Assembly: GCF_036227485.1 (NCBI RefSeq)
Contig: NZ_CP109479.1
Location: 6,510,001-6,574,000, forward strand
Source: Streptomyces sp. NBC_01451
Lineage (GTDB): Bacteria > Actinomycetota > Actinomycetes > Streptomycetales > Streptomycetaceae
Length of the DNA: 64,000 nucleotides
Reading direction: 5' to 3'
Position numbers and translations under genes: made by a program. This document shows positions 35,521 to 43,904 of this stretch, in pieces (position 1 is the first letter of the stretch; each line of letters opens with the position of its first letter). The notes under the pieces are model-generated. The model saw nothing but the letters and a program-made list of their open reading frames with translations, did not search any database and had not been told where the DNA came from.

Positions 35521-36366
35521 ATGTCCCGCCATGTCGCGATCGTCACCGATTCAACGGCCTACCTGCCGCCGCTGACGATGGAGCGCCACGGCATCATCGC
35601 GGTGCCGCTGACCGTGGTCATCGGTGACCAGGCGTTCGAAGAGGGCACCGAGATCTCGGCCCGGTCCCTGGCGCAGGCACTCCAGAAGCGCCGGTCCGTC
35701 ACCACCTCGCGCCCCAGTCCGCAGCTCTTCGCGGAGACCTACCGCAAGGTCGCCGAATCCGGCGCCACCGGCATCGTCTCGCTGCACCTGTCCGCCGAGT
35801 TCTCGGGCACGTACGACGCGGCCGTCCTGGCGGCCCGTGAGGCGCCGGTGCCCGTCCGGGTGGTGGACACCGGCATGGTGGCTATGGCCCTCGGGTTCTG
35901 CGCGCTGGCCGCGGCCGAGGCGGCGGAAGCGGGCGGCACGGTCGACGAGGCCGTCACCGCCGCGGAGAAACGGGCCGCGGGCACGTCCGCCTACTTCTAC
36001 GTGGACACCCTGGACTATCTGCGCCGTGGCGGCCGGATCGGCGCCGCGCAGGCCCTCCTCGGCTCGGCCCTCGCCGTGAAGCCGTTGCTGCAGCTGGACG
36101 GCGGCCGTATCGAGCTGCGGGAGAAGGTGCGGACGGCGTCCAAGGCCATCGCCCGCCTGGAGGAGATCGTCGCCGAGCAGGCGGGCGGCGCGCAGGTCGA
36201 CATCGCGGTTCACCATCTGGCCGCACCCGACCGGGCAGCGGCCCTCGCGGACCGGTTGCGGGTGCGGGTGCCGGGACTGGCCGAGCTGCACGTGAGCGAG
36301 ATCGGTGCGGTGATCGGGGCGCACACCGGGCCCGGGCTGCTGGGAGTGGTTGTCTCGCCTCGGTGA
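35521..36366 (+). CDS. DegV-family fatty-acid-binding protein
   Basis: This 281-residue protein has the DegV two-domain fold, with HVAIVTDSTAYLP at the start, the TSRPSPQLF and LSAEFSGTYDAA motifs that line the lipid pocket, and the C-terminal IGAVIGAHTGPG. FakB members present acyl chains to FakA kinase; no fakA is visible in this window. TAACCT lies 7 nt before the ATG, so the transcript may be leaderless. Confidence 0.92.
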   Translation: MSRHVAIVTDSTAYLPPLTMERHGIIAVPLTVVIGDQAFEEGTEISARSLAQALQKRRSVTTSRPSPQLFAETYRKVAESGATGIVSLHLSAEFSGTYDAAVLAAREAPVPVRVVDTGMVAMALGFCALAAAEAAEAGGTVDEAVTAAEKRAAGTSAYFYVDTLDYLRRGGRIGAAQALLGSALAVKPLLQLDGGRIELREKVRTASKAIARLEEIVAEQAGGAQVDIAVHHLAAPDRAAALADRLRVRVPGLAELHVSEIGAVIGAHTGPGLLGVVVSPR

Positions 36367-36534
36367 GGGGCCCCTGCGGGGGTGTTGCGCGGAGCGCTGT
36401 CGCGGCGCTCTGTTGGGGGATTCCGCCTGCGCGCAGCACTCGTGTGGGTGACAGAGTTATCCACAACCGGCTGGGTATCCACCGGAATTGAGCAAGATCA
36501 TCGCGAGTGTGGTGGTTTGCTCCATCCTCGGCGC

Positions 36535-37653
36535 ATGGCACTTCGATCACGTTCACACGCGACCACTCCGACCAGCGGCCCGGGCCGCGGCCCGATGTCC
36601 GACGGCCGTGTCCGGCACGGTCATCGCCGTCCCCGCAGCAGGGCCCGACAGCATCAGGCGTCGGCCGACGAGATCCGTCGACGGGCGGAGGTGCTTTTCG
36701 GCGAACAGGTACTGGAACGAAGGGAGTCGGGGAACGGGCCGCCGGGTGGTGAGCGGGATGCGGGGGCGATGGCGGGCGGGGAGCGGGCGCGGTTCCCCGG
36801 GCCGGCGGCAGGGCGTGGGGTTTCCGGCGGGGTCGGGGTCAGGGGCGAGGGCATGGGCGCTGGCGTCGACGGGGACACCCTCGTTGCGGCTGCCGTCGCG
36901 GACAGCGGTGTCGGGGCTGACGGCGGTGCCGCGAGCGGTCCGGCCGCCGGGGCTTGGCAGGAGCGGGCCGGGCTTGCGCTGCGGGAGCGGATGCCCGTGT
37001 GGCTGCAAGTGCGGTGCGGTCTGGAGCGGCGGAGCGTGGTGGCGCTCACGGTGGTGCTGGCCGCTGCCGCGGCGCTCGCCGTGCAGCACTTCTGGACAGG
37101 GCGTGCCCAGCCTGTTCGGGCGCCGGAGGTGGTGCGGGCGGCGGCTCCTTTCGCGGCGGCGCGTACGGACGGCGCGGCCGGTCCCCGGGGCGTCGCGGGA
37201 ACGGCCGGGGCCCAGATCGTGGTGGACGTCGGCGGCAAGGTGCGTGAGCCCGGGGTTCACCGGCTGCCGGCCGGCTCCAGGGTCGCCGACGCCCTCCGGG
37301 CCGCGGGCGGGGTGCGGCCCGGTACGAAGACCGACGGGCTCAACCGCGCGCGGTTCCTCGTGGACGGCGAACAGGTGGTGGTCGGCGGGGCCGTGCCTGT
37401 CGTACCCGGGGCGGTCATGGGCGGTGTGACCGGCTCGGGCGGCGGGGGAGCGGGTGGCTCCGTGGGCGGGACGGGGGCCGGACCGGCGGCGCCTGTTTCG
37501 TTGAACACCGCCACCACGGATCAGCTCGACACCCTGCCGGGGGTCGGCCCGGTGCTGGCGCAGCACATCATCGACTACCGCACCCAGCACGGTGGATACC
37601 GTTCCGTGGACGAACTGCGCGACGTGAACGGCATCGGTGATCCGACGTTCTAA
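36535..37653 (+). CDS. comEA: ComEA-type DNA-binding protein, C-terminus replaced by element insertion
   Basis: This 372-residue product has a basic N-terminal cytoplasmic part, one membrane helix (VVALTVVLAAAAALAVQHFW, about 167-186), an SLBB domain (IVVDVGGKVREPGVHRLPAG, about 227) and a helix-hairpin-helix DNA-binding domain (LNTATTDQLDTLPGVGP, about 323). The normal ending ...GIGDRRFADLRNLVTP is broken after GIGD and replaced by PTF-stop encoded by the integrated element. The last 12 residues and stop lie at 62113-62151. The two HhH motifs remain, so partial function is possible. ComEA binds incoming DNA for the ComEC channel. Confidence 0.88.
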   Translation: MALRSRSHATTPTSGPGRGPMSDGRVRHGHRRPRSRARQHQASADEIRRRAEVLFGEQVLERRESGNGPPGGERDAGAMAGGERARFPGPAAGRGVSGGVGVRGEGMGAGVDGDTLVAAAVADSGVGADGGAASGPAAGAWQERAGLALRERMPVWLQVRCGLERRSVVALTVVLAAAAALAVQHFWTGRAQPVRAPEVVRAAAPFAAARTDGAAGPRGVAGTAGAQIVVDVGGKVREPGVHRLPAGSRVADALRAAGGVRPGTKTDGLNRARFLVDGEQVVVGGAVPVVPGAVMGGVTGSGGGGAGGSVGGTGAGPAAPVSLNTATTDQLDTLPGVGPVLAQHIIDYRTQHGGYRSVDELRDVNGIGDPTF

Positions 37654-37662
37654 CATTAACCT
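37630..37662 (+). other. attL, left junction of the integrated element
   Basis: comEA sequence runs to GGCATCGG(T)GA and then diverges. Aligning with the right junction (GCTTTCGGCGACCGCC) gives a shared TCGG-N-GA, so the serine-integrase crossover lies at GG (37636-37637 / 62107-62108) or GA (37639-37640 / 62110-62111). It overlaps the integrase promoter region. Confidence 0.75.
37651..37656 (+). promoter_or_regulatory. -10 element of the integrase gene
   Basis: TAACAT is followed by exactly 6 nt and the integrase ATG. Its -35 position (about 37628-37633) would lie on the comEA side of the crossover, so the promoter is rebuilt whenever the element excises or integrates. Confidence 0.45.
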
Positions 37663-39189
37663 ATGGACATAAGGCCAACAAGTGCCGTACTGCTCGTTCG
37701 AATCAGCTACCGCAAGGCTGAGGAGGAGGCCGAGGAGTCCGCGGCTGAGAGCGAGGAGAAGCCGCGCCGTGCGGAGTTCTCCAAGGGCATCGGTCGGCAG
37801 GAGGAAGACGGCCGCGCCCTCGCCGAACGGCTCGGCTGGAAGATCGCCCGAGTGATCCCCGAGGACGACACGTCTGCCTTCAAGCGCCGCAAGATCAAGC
37901 TCCCCGACGGCACGACCGCGCTGCGTACGGTCCGGCCCGGCTTCCGCGCGGCCCTCGATAGCCTCGCCTCGGGGGAGTACGACGGATTGATCGCCGACGA
38001 CCTTGACCGGGTTGCCCGTGACCCTCGTGACCTTGAAGATCTCATCGACGTAGTGGAGTCCCGGCGCCCCCGCATCCCCGTGGAGTCGGTCACCGGCTCC
38101 CTTCGGTTGGCGAACGACGCCGATATCACCGTGGCTCGCATCATGTGCGCGGTCGCCAACAAGAGTTCCCGAGACACCGCGCGCCGGGTTACCCGCAAAC
38201 ACGAGGAACTGGCCGCCGAGGGTAGGCCTCCTGGGGGCGGGTACCGGGGCTACGGCTTCACTGCTGTCGGGCACGAGCCTGTCGAGGAAGAAGCCGCGAT
38301 CATCCGCGAGATCGCGGACCGCGTCCTCGGCGAGTGGGACGGCTGGACCCATGACCAGCGGTCCAAGATCGATACTGAGATGGGTGAGAGTCTTAACTCC
38401 ATCGCCGATGGCCTGGAGCGGCGCAAGGTGCCCACTGTCACGGGCGCGCCCTGGTCGGACCGTTCGGTGAGGTCTGTGGTCACGAAGCCGTCCGTGGCGG
38501 GACTGCGCGAGTACCGAGACGAAATCGTTGGCAAGGCTGTATGGGATCCGATCATCTCCGAGGAGAAGTGGGAACAGGTCTGCGCCCGTCTCGCGAGCCG
38601 TGCCCGTAGCGTTGACCTGACCCTGCAGCGGTGGCTGACCGGAGTCCTGCGCTGCTCGCGCTGCCACCACATGCTGATGGGCTGGAACGGCAATGGCGGC
38701 CGGCGGTATTGGTGCGCGACGCCACATGGCGGCTGCGGGAAGATCGCAGTGAAGGCCGCGTTCGCCGAGGACGAGGTGGAGCGGCAGGTTCTCGAACTTC
38801 TGGGAAAGCCCCGCGTTCTTGAGCAGTTGCGGACTGTCGCCGATACGGAGGCAACGGACGAGACCCGCGCCGAACTGGCTGAGGATGAGGCGCAGTTGAA
38901 GCAGATGGCGGGTATGTACGCCCGCCGGGAGATCACGTTCCCGGAGTACAAAGAAGCGCGCGGGATCATCGAGCAGCGGATCAAGGAGTCACGGGCGCTG
39001 CTGACGTCGAGGGTGCCTCGGGTCCTGCGGCGCCTGCTCTTGGGTGATGTGGCGCAGGGGTGGGAGCACCTCGCTCCTGTCGACCGGCGAGAGGTTGTAC
39101 TTGCCCTGGTGCCCGGGTACGACGTGCTGCCGCACGATCGGTCCAAAGGGAACAAGTTCGACCCCGCCAGGCTGGTCCCTGTCGACTAA
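37663..39189 (+). CDS. int: large serine recombinase (integrase)
   Basis: This is a 508-residue serine integrase. The N-terminal resolvase domain has LLVRISY with catalytic Ser15, SKGIGRQEEDG and a DDLDRVARDPRDLEDLID segment. A recombinase domain (about 195-300, RGYGF), a zinc-ribbon domain (CSRCHHMLMGWNGNG...CATPHGGCGK, about 330-362) and a coiled-coil-prone C-terminus follow. An extra acidic helix (KAEEEAEESAAESEEK, 18-33) is inserted near the active site. It integrates the element into comEA; excision normally needs a directionality factor. It starts 10 bp after the truncated comEA stop. Confidence 0.93.
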   Translation: MDIRPTSAVLLVRISYRKAEEEAEESAAESEEKPRRAEFSKGIGRQEEDGRALAERLGWKIARVIPEDDTSAFKRRKIKLPDGTTALRTVRPGFRAALDSLASGEYDGLIADDLDRVARDPRDLEDLIDVVESRRPRIPVESVTGSLRLANDADITVARIMCAVANKSSRDTARRVTRKHEELAAEGRPPGGGYRGYGFTAVGHEPVEEEAAIIREIADRVLGEWDGWTHDQRSKIDTEMGESLNSIADGLERRKVPTVTGAPWSDRSVRSVVTKPSVAGLREYRDEIVGKAVWDPIISEEKWEQVCARLASRARSVDLTLQRWLTGVLRCSRCHHMLMGWNGNGGRRYWCATPHGGCGKIAVKAAFAEDEVERQVLELLGKPRVLEQLRTVADTEATDETRAELAEDEAQLKQMAGMYARREITFPEYKEARGIIEQRIKESRALLTSRVPRVLRRLLLGDVAQGWEHLAPVDRREVVLALVPGYDVLPHDRSKGNKFDPARLVPVD

Positions 39190-39248
39190 AGAGTGCCGTG
39201 CGGAAGTACGTACCGCGCTGGTGTAGGAGCACGGGCAGGCGGCAGGCC

Positions 39249-39881
39249 TCAGCTGTCACTGCCTCCCTCTGTTCCTGTGGCTACAGCGAGTGCCTTCTCT
39301 ACGCGTTTGATGGCTGCCTTGCGATCCTCACTCTGAACGCTCTGGCCGACCATGTCGGCGAGTGCCGCGGTCAGGGTCGCCCGGGCAGCGAGGGCTTCCT
39401 GCGCCCACTGCTGCGCTCCCTCGGGGTTCTCGCGGGCCTCCTGCTCCTCTTCGGTCGTGAGGAGTCCTCCAAGGCTGATGTTGAGAATCTTAAGGGTTTG
39501 GATGACACCTGTGAGCATCGGGGAAATTTGCCGCAGCGTCTTCAGGTCGGCGCGCCGCTCCCACTGCTCAGGGGTCTCTGGTGCGACTACGGCTGCAAGT
39601 TTTCTGGCCGAGATGGTGCCGCGCTGAAGCTCCACATCCTCGTGACGCTGCTTGAGCGGTGGCTCCATCAGCTCAGATAGTTCGACGTCCAGAGCAAGCG
39701 CGATTGCGACGAGTTCCGCTGCAGTGAAGGCACGTTTGCCCTTTTCGGCGGCGTGAACGGCTTGTCGACTCCATGGCTTCTCCAGGTGCTGACCCAGCGC
39801 CTCACCTAGCTCTGCCTGGGACATCCCTTCGTCGGCACGGCGGTCGGCGATATGTGCGCCGATGATCTCTTCTAGCCTCAC
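39249..39881 (-). CDS. XRE-family repressor-like regulator
   Basis: This 210-residue protein has an N-terminal helix-turn-helix (DEGMSQAELGEALGQ...WSRQAVHAAEKGKRAFTAAELVAIA, about 17-62). A helical C-terminal part with long amphipathic stretches probably mediates oligomerisation. GTG 39881 fits best because GGGG lies 6 nt upstream. It is divergent from the excisionase-like gene, with repeated TGTCATTCCACA sites between them, the layout of a phage- or AICE-type control switch. It converges on the integrase. Confidence 0.82.
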   Translation of the reverse strand: MRLEEIIGAHIADRRADEGMSQAELGEALGQHLEKPWSRQAVHAAEKGKRAFTAAELVAIALALDVELSELMEPPLKQRHEDVELQRGTISARKLAAVVAPETPEQWERRADLKTLRQISPMLTGVIQTLKILNISLGGLLTTEEEQEARENPEGAQQWAQEALAARATLTAALADMVGQSVQSEDRKAAIKRVEKALAVATGTEGGSDS

Positions 39882-39894
39882 GCTCAACCCCTTT

Positions 39895-39914
39895 TGTCAT
39901 TCCACACGATGACA
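39895..39914. promoter_or_regulatory. candidate operator 1 of the element switch
   Basis: TGTCAT-N8-ATGACA forms a symmetric site just upstream of the repressor start. Its TGTCATTCCACA half recurs exactly at 39978-39989. Confidence 0.5.
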
Positions 39915-39938
39915 GATTTGGGCGAGGTAAGGCAAGCA

Positions 39939-39966
39939 TTGACATAGTGTCGGCTGTCTGTAACGC
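39939..39966 (+). promoter_or_regulatory. promoter for the excisionase-like operon
   Basis: TTGACA (39939-39944), a 16-nt spacer and TAACGC (39961-39966) lie between the two copies of TGTCATTCCACA, so repressor binding would bracket the promoter. Confidence 0.5.
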
Positions 39967-39977
39967 TGAATCTTGCA

Positions 39978-39989
39978 TGTCATTCCACA
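39978..39989. promoter_or_regulatory. candidate operator 2 of the element switch
   Basis: Exact second copy of TGTCATTCCACA, 83 bp from the first and just downstream of the predicted transcription start. Confidence 0.45.
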
Positions 39990-40008
39990 AGCTACATGGA
40001 GGGGTCCT

Positions 40009-40257
40009 ATGCCCCGTGCTGTCGTATCTGCGTCCCGCGTTGGGTGCGTCGGCTCGCACCAATCCGCTGCTTTGTCCCGGCGCCCGTTGGCCACTGCTCT
40101 CGATATCGCTGAGTACTGTCGCGTCCCGCTCGCGACCGTCTACCAGTGGAGTTCGCGGGGTGGAGGGCCGCGCATGATCCGGGTTGGCCGTCATCTGCGG
40201 GCCCGCTGGGACGACATTGACGCCTGGCTCGATGATCAGGCCGTCAGGGCCGCCTGA
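40009..40257 (+). CDS. excisionase-like helix-turn-helix protein
   Basis: This 82-residue protein has a winged-helix/MerR-like DNA-binding core (ALDIAEYCRVPLATVYQWSS, then GPRMIRVGRHLRARWDDIDAWLDD). This is the pattern of Xis/AlpA-type helix-turn-helix proteins carried by AICEs. GGAGGGG stands 6 nt before ATG 40009. The stop overlaps the next start by one base (TGATG). It is likely the directionality factor or an activator; with a serine integrase the excision partner need not be Xis-like, so the label is tentative. Confidence 0.72.
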   Translation: MPRAVVSASRVGCVGSHQSAALSRRPLATALDIAEYCRVPLATVYQWSSRGGGPRMIRVGRHLRARWDDIDAWLDDQAVRAA

Positions 40258-40436
40258 TGGTCGAACAAGGCGCCTGCGTGCCCGTACGGACACTCGTCGA
40301 CCTCTACGTCGACCGCGATTTGGCGGACGCCCAGGTGCGCCGCCTCGTCGCCCTGTTGGGGCTCAGGCAGAAACGCAGAACCACGTCCGGCTTTGAGCTG
40401 GGCGATGGGGGCGCCGGACTCTCGAAGGCTGCCTGA
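40257..40436 (+). CDS. small hypothetical protein coupled to the excisionase-like gene
   Basis: This 59-residue protein (MVEQGACVPVRTLVDLYVDRDLADAQ...) is mostly helical and charged, with a Lys/Arg-rich middle (LRQKRRTTSG). Its ATG overlaps the preceding stop, so it is translationally coupled. No family is recognised. It may assist replication or excision by position only. Confidence 0.55.
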   Translation: MVEQGACVPVRTLVDLYVDRDLADAQVRRLVALLGLRQKRRTTSGFELGDGGAGLSKAA

Positions 40437-40516
40437 CCCCCGACGCGGCGAAGTCCCCGGGCCGCCCAGCCCGAGGACTCATCTCGCCGATCAACCTGAA
40501 AGGAGTTGCACAAAAC

Positions 40517-40966
40517 ATGGTACAGAATCCCGCCCAGTTTGACACCAAGCTCGACCAGCCCGAACCGCAGACCGATGAGCCGTTTCCCATGGTCCGCGTC
40601 TACGCCCTGCTCGACGCTCACCGCAGGTCCGTGTACATCGGCGTTACCGCCGGGGACGAGGAGGTCCGCGCATACCGCCACTGGGTGCGCCGGTACGACC
40701 TTGACGTCCAGCGGTGGAACCCCCGGCTCGCCGAGTGGCTGCGCAGCCTGGACGGGCCGCCGCTTGTCTCGCGGATCTGCGAGGCGCCGTACGCCCAGAG
40801 GCACCTTGTCGAAGGCGCGGCGATCGTTGCGTACCGGCAGGCCGGATACCTCCTGCCACTGAATGTCCGGGTCGGCCAGCGCTGGACGGACGAAGGGCGC
40901 GCCCGGATTGGTGCGGGGATGCGCCGGTACCGCGCCAAGCAGCGCGCGGCGGCTCTGGCTGTATGA
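40517..40966 (+). CDS. GIY-YIG-like nuclease-fold protein
   Basis: This 149-residue protein shows the GIY-YIG core: VRVYALLDAHRRSVYIGVT (about 26-44), a following arginine/histidine helix (EEVRAYRHW) and the later glutamate-bearing LVEGAAIVAYRQAG...LPLNV. GIY-YIG domains cut DNA using the tyrosines, an arginine and the glutamate. The first motif is YAL rather than GIY, so activity is not certain. A nearby GGAG supports the ATG. It lies directly before the replication gene, suggesting a role in nicking or processing replicating DNA. Confidence 0.6.
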   Translation: MVQNPAQFDTKLDQPEPQTDEPFPMVRVYALLDAHRRSVYIGVTAGDEEVRAYRHWVRRYDLDVQRWNPRLAEWLRSLDGPPLVSRICEAPYAQRHLVEGAAIVAYRQAGYLLPLNVRVGQRWTDEGRARIGAGMRRYRAKQRAAALAV

Positions 40967-40971
40967 ACAAA

Positions 40972-41035
40972 GCCCCCTGCTGAAGGCCGGTGTTGGTCGC
41001 ACCAGCAGCCGCAGGGGGCGCACGCCCCACTTTTT
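40972..41035 (+). terminator. inverted repeat before the replication gene
   Basis: GCCCCCTGC (40972-40980) and GCAGGGGGC (41011-41019) enclose a small TGGTcgcACCA hairpin. A T5 run follows at 41031-41035. It could end the GIY-YIG transcript or attenuate the replication gene. Confidence 0.55.
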
Positions 41036-41099
41036 CGGTGATCGGGACCACAGACCTCGGCAGTCTCCCGGTCGCCGCTGAACAGAGAGGCGCTCATCA

Positions 41100-43709
41100 A
41101 TGAGCGTAGTGCACGTCAATCCGATCGGTAGACCCCGGGTTGACAAAGCCGATACCGAGGAAGGCACGTCGTCCACGGCGTCGACCCAGCCGGTTCCCAC
41201 CGGTATCCCCCTCGTCACGCCCGACGAGACGGGAGCAAAGGGGTTCATGGACGGCTCCGGCCGCTTCCTCGTCGGTCCGTACGCCGGTGACACGATGCTG
41301 GACTGGGCGCTCCAGTATGCCGAGCACGGTTACTACGCCTTCCAGCTCCGCGACGGGAGCAAGGGCTTTTTCGGCAACTGCCGACGGTGCGACTCGAAGG
41401 GCGACTACTACGAGTCGGACAGACACCGGGACGGCCGGGAGAACTGCACGCTCCATCCGGCTGGATATGCCCGGTGTCACGGCCTGTACGCAGCCACAAC
41501 CAACCCGGACGTCATCCGGCGATGGTGGAGCGACAACCCACATGCCAATATCGGCATCAACTGCGGACGGTCCGGCATCGCTCTGGTGGACACCGATGTC
41601 ACCGACGGCAAGACCGGTGAGGCGAACCTTGCTGCCATTGCAGCGTCGTTCGAGCCGCTCCCTGATGGACCGCGCGCCCGAACTGCAACCCACGGCGGTC
41701 ACCGACTCTTCGACATCCCTCGTGAGATGGACCTGCGTTCGTCCACCGGCTCGGACAAGCAGATGACCGGGCTCGCAGACGCGGTGGACATCAAGGCGAA
41801 CGGTGGCCTCATGGTCGCCGCGCCGTCAGTCATCCGCGACAAGAAGACCGGCCTCGTCAAGGGTCAGTACGTCTGGGAGAACGACCCGTGGCAGCAGCGT
41901 CACGACCTCCCACTGTGGATACCTGAGGAAGTCGAGCGTCGTCGTGCCAGCAAGCGCTCCGCAGCCGTACCGCTGGCCCGCGTCGGTGACGGCTGGATCA
42001 ACTCTCAGACGGGTCGGACGGCCGGCGAACTCGCCGGATACGAGGAGACGCGTGCCCGGGTCGAGGAACTAGCCGACGAGATCCGGTACGCGAGCGGTCC
42101 CAACTTGGGGACTCACGGCCTGCTGCTGGCACAGCCGCTGAAGGCGTACCAGTACGCGATGCACGGCCAGATCTCCGAGGAGGAGGTCACCAACATCATG
42201 CGGGATGCTGGTCTCGCTGCTGGCCGTGACCCTGGCGAGGTGGAGCGCGCTGTACTGGGCGGCCTCGACTACGCCCGCCGGATGCCCGACCCTCGGCCGT
42301 GGTTCGCCCGCTACAGCTCCTCCCGCACGGACTCTGACGTTCCCGGGGACTCAGCGGTGGACGGCGGTGCTCACATCCCCACGCCGCGCGACCCGGAAGG
42401 TATTGGCTCCGCGTACAACCAACAGGAGGGTGATCAGGAGAGTCTGGATGCGGATGCGCTCCGGCGGGAGCGTGCCCGCAGGCGTGCGCATCGGATCGTC
42501 GACTCCGAGGAGTTGCAAAGGACAGCGGAGGACCCGGAGTACGAAGCCACGCAGTATCAGGCTGAGTACGTCCGAGAGAAAGCCCGGCTGGAAGCCAAGA
42601 AGCGCATCGCCGCCGAGCTGCGCGTCGAGGAACCGGTCACTGATCTCGGTGCTCTGTACGACGAGTTGGAGGATGAGAGCGCTGCCGACCGACGCCCGCA
42701 GGCTGGTTACCTCTCTGATGATGACTGCGGCCTGTGCTATGCCGGAACGTCCAACGGTATCTACGGCGACGGCGGTATCGGCAAGACGCTGATCCTGTCG
42801 CGCCTACAGGTGGAGGCCTTTCAGCGCGGACAGACTGTCGTCCACTGGGAGTTCGACAACAACTCCGACCGTGCGATCGTGCGGCGCCTCAAGAACGCCG
42901 GGGCGACCCGAGACCAAGTAGCCAAGCAGTTTCGCGTCTTGCGCTCCGAGGAGGACATCGCAGCTCTTCCGTCCGACTTCGCCGACGCCATCGGCCTGGT
43001 GACGTTGGACGCGATCACTCCCGCCATCACGGCACTAGGAGCCGAGGTTAACCACCCGAGCGGTATGGACATGGCGCTACGCGCGTTCCTCGCGCCGTTC
43101 ACTGTAAGAGGCGCTACGGGTCTGTTCATCGGCCACGTTGGCCATGAGAACCGCGATAGGCAGGCCGGATCGGTCCGTATGTACCAGGCCGTACAGGGCG
43201 CGCTCTACCAGGCGCAGGTCATCAAGCAGCCGGAGATCGGGTCCCGTGGACTCGTCGCGCTGACGCTGCGCAAGGACAACCAGGGGTGGGCCGGTCCCGT
43301 GAACCAGGTTGCCGCGTACGTCTCCTTCGACAGCACGGCGGGGGACGGCAGCTTGAACGTGTACTTCACCCGCCAGCGTGACGCACAGGGCGTCGAGGAC
43401 GACAAGCGAGAGCAGTTCACCGCCCGACTGGACAAGGCTCGTCTGACTGAGCGGGAGGAGATCGACATCTTGCTGAAGATCGTGGCGTCCGATTCCACCG
43501 CCCTGAATGCGTCGGCGCTGCACATCAAGACCCGAGACATGGGCTTCAGCATCTCCGAGAGGAAGATCAAGGAGCGCCTGCGGAAGATGACGGAAGACAG
43601 TCTGATCTTCGTGGACGCCAACGCGTCGAAGGCCGCAGCGTCGACCAAGGGCGGGCGTCCGTCCGACCACTACCGGGCATGCGCGATCCCGAAGAATCAG
43701 GCTAAATAG
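41100..43709 (+). CDS. replication initiator: prim-pol domain plus RepA-like ATPase
   Basis: This 869-residue protein has an N-terminal bifunctional primase/polymerase domain (about 60-290), with DWALQYAEHGYYAFQL, IALVDTDVTDGKTG acidic residues and ATHGGHRLFDIP. A charged linker follows, then an AAA-type ATPase with Walker A GDGGIGKTLILS (about 556) and Walker B GLVTLDAITPA (about 637). The end is a possible winged helix (EEIDILLKIVASDSTALN...). This domain pair is the prim-pol replication protein type of AICEs and archaeal/phage plasmids. It should initiate autonomous replication of the excised circle; a candidate origin follows immediately. Confidence 0.85.
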   Translation: MSVVHVNPIGRPRVDKADTEEGTSSTASTQPVPTGIPLVTPDETGAKGFMDGSGRFLVGPYAGDTMLDWALQYAEHGYYAFQLRDGSKGFFGNCRRCDSKGDYYESDRHRDGRENCTLHPAGYARCHGLYAATTNPDVIRRWWSDNPHANIGINCGRSGIALVDTDVTDGKTGEANLAAIAASFEPLPDGPRARTATHGGHRLFDIPREMDLRSSTGSDKQMTGLADAVDIKANGGLMVAAPSVIRDKKTGLVKGQYVWENDPWQQRHDLPLWIPEEVERRRASKRSAAVPLARVGDGWINSQTGRTAGELAGYEETRARVEELADEIRYASGPNLGTHGLLLAQPLKAYQYAMHGQISEEEVTNIMRDAGLAAGRDPGEVERAVLGGLDYARRMPDPRPWFARYSSSRTDSDVPGDSAVDGGAHIPTPRDPEGIGSAYNQQEGDQESLDADALRRERARRRAHRIVDSEELQRTAEDPEYEATQYQAEYVREKARLEAKKRIAAELRVEEPVTDLGALYDELEDESAADRRPQAGYLSDDDCGLCYAGTSNGIYGDGGIGKTLILSRLQVEAFQRGQTVVHWEFDNNSDRAIVRRLKNAGATRDQVAKQFRVLRSEEDIAALPSDFADAIGLVTLDAITPAITALGAEVNHPSGMDMALRAFLAPFTVRGATGLFIGHVGHENRDRQAGSVRMYQAVQGALYQAQVIKQPEIGSRGLVALTLRKDNQGWAGPVNQVAAYVSFDSTAGDGSLNVYFTRQRDAQGVEDDKREQFTARLDKARLTEREEIDILLKIVASDSTALNASALHIKTRDMGFSISERKIKERLRKMTEDSLIFVDANASKAAASTKGGRPSDHYRACAIPKNQAK

Positions 43710-43746
43710 GTTTCAGCGGGCAATTCGGATTAAATCTTCATACTCG

Positions 43747-43849
43747 CAGGTCAGGTGGGTTTCGGCAGGGTTTCCGACAGTAGTCGACCAAAACCCCTGC
43801 CGGAACTAAACCTGACGAAACCTAAAAGGCCAGGTCAGGTGGGTTTCGG
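43747..43849. repeat. direct repeats downstream of the replication gene
   Basis: An identical 19-nt unit (CAGGTCAGGTGGGTTTCGG) occurs at 43747-43765 and 43831-43849. Partial copies and inverted GGTTTC/GAAACC versions lie between them. These iteron-like repeats start 38 bp after the replication gene. Confidence 0.65.
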
Positions 43850-43880
43850 ACGCGATGGGAACCCAGTTTCGGAACCCGTC

Positions 43881-43904
43881 GGGGGGGTCTATATAGACCC
43901 CCCC
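43881..43904. promoter_or_regulatory. 24-bp perfect palindrome in the candidate replication origin
   Basis: Seven G, TCTATATAGA, then seven C form a perfect 24-bp palindrome with an AT-rich centre. It is bordered by CCGTC on the left and GACGG a few bases to the right. It sits 32 bp after the second iteron-like repeat in a gene-free interval and is a candidate origin/melting or nick site. Confidence 0.55.

Noticed and set aside
43747-43849. CRISPR array
   Set aside because: Only two full copies of a 19-nt unit, 65 bp apart, with no cas genes; iteron-like repeats fit better.
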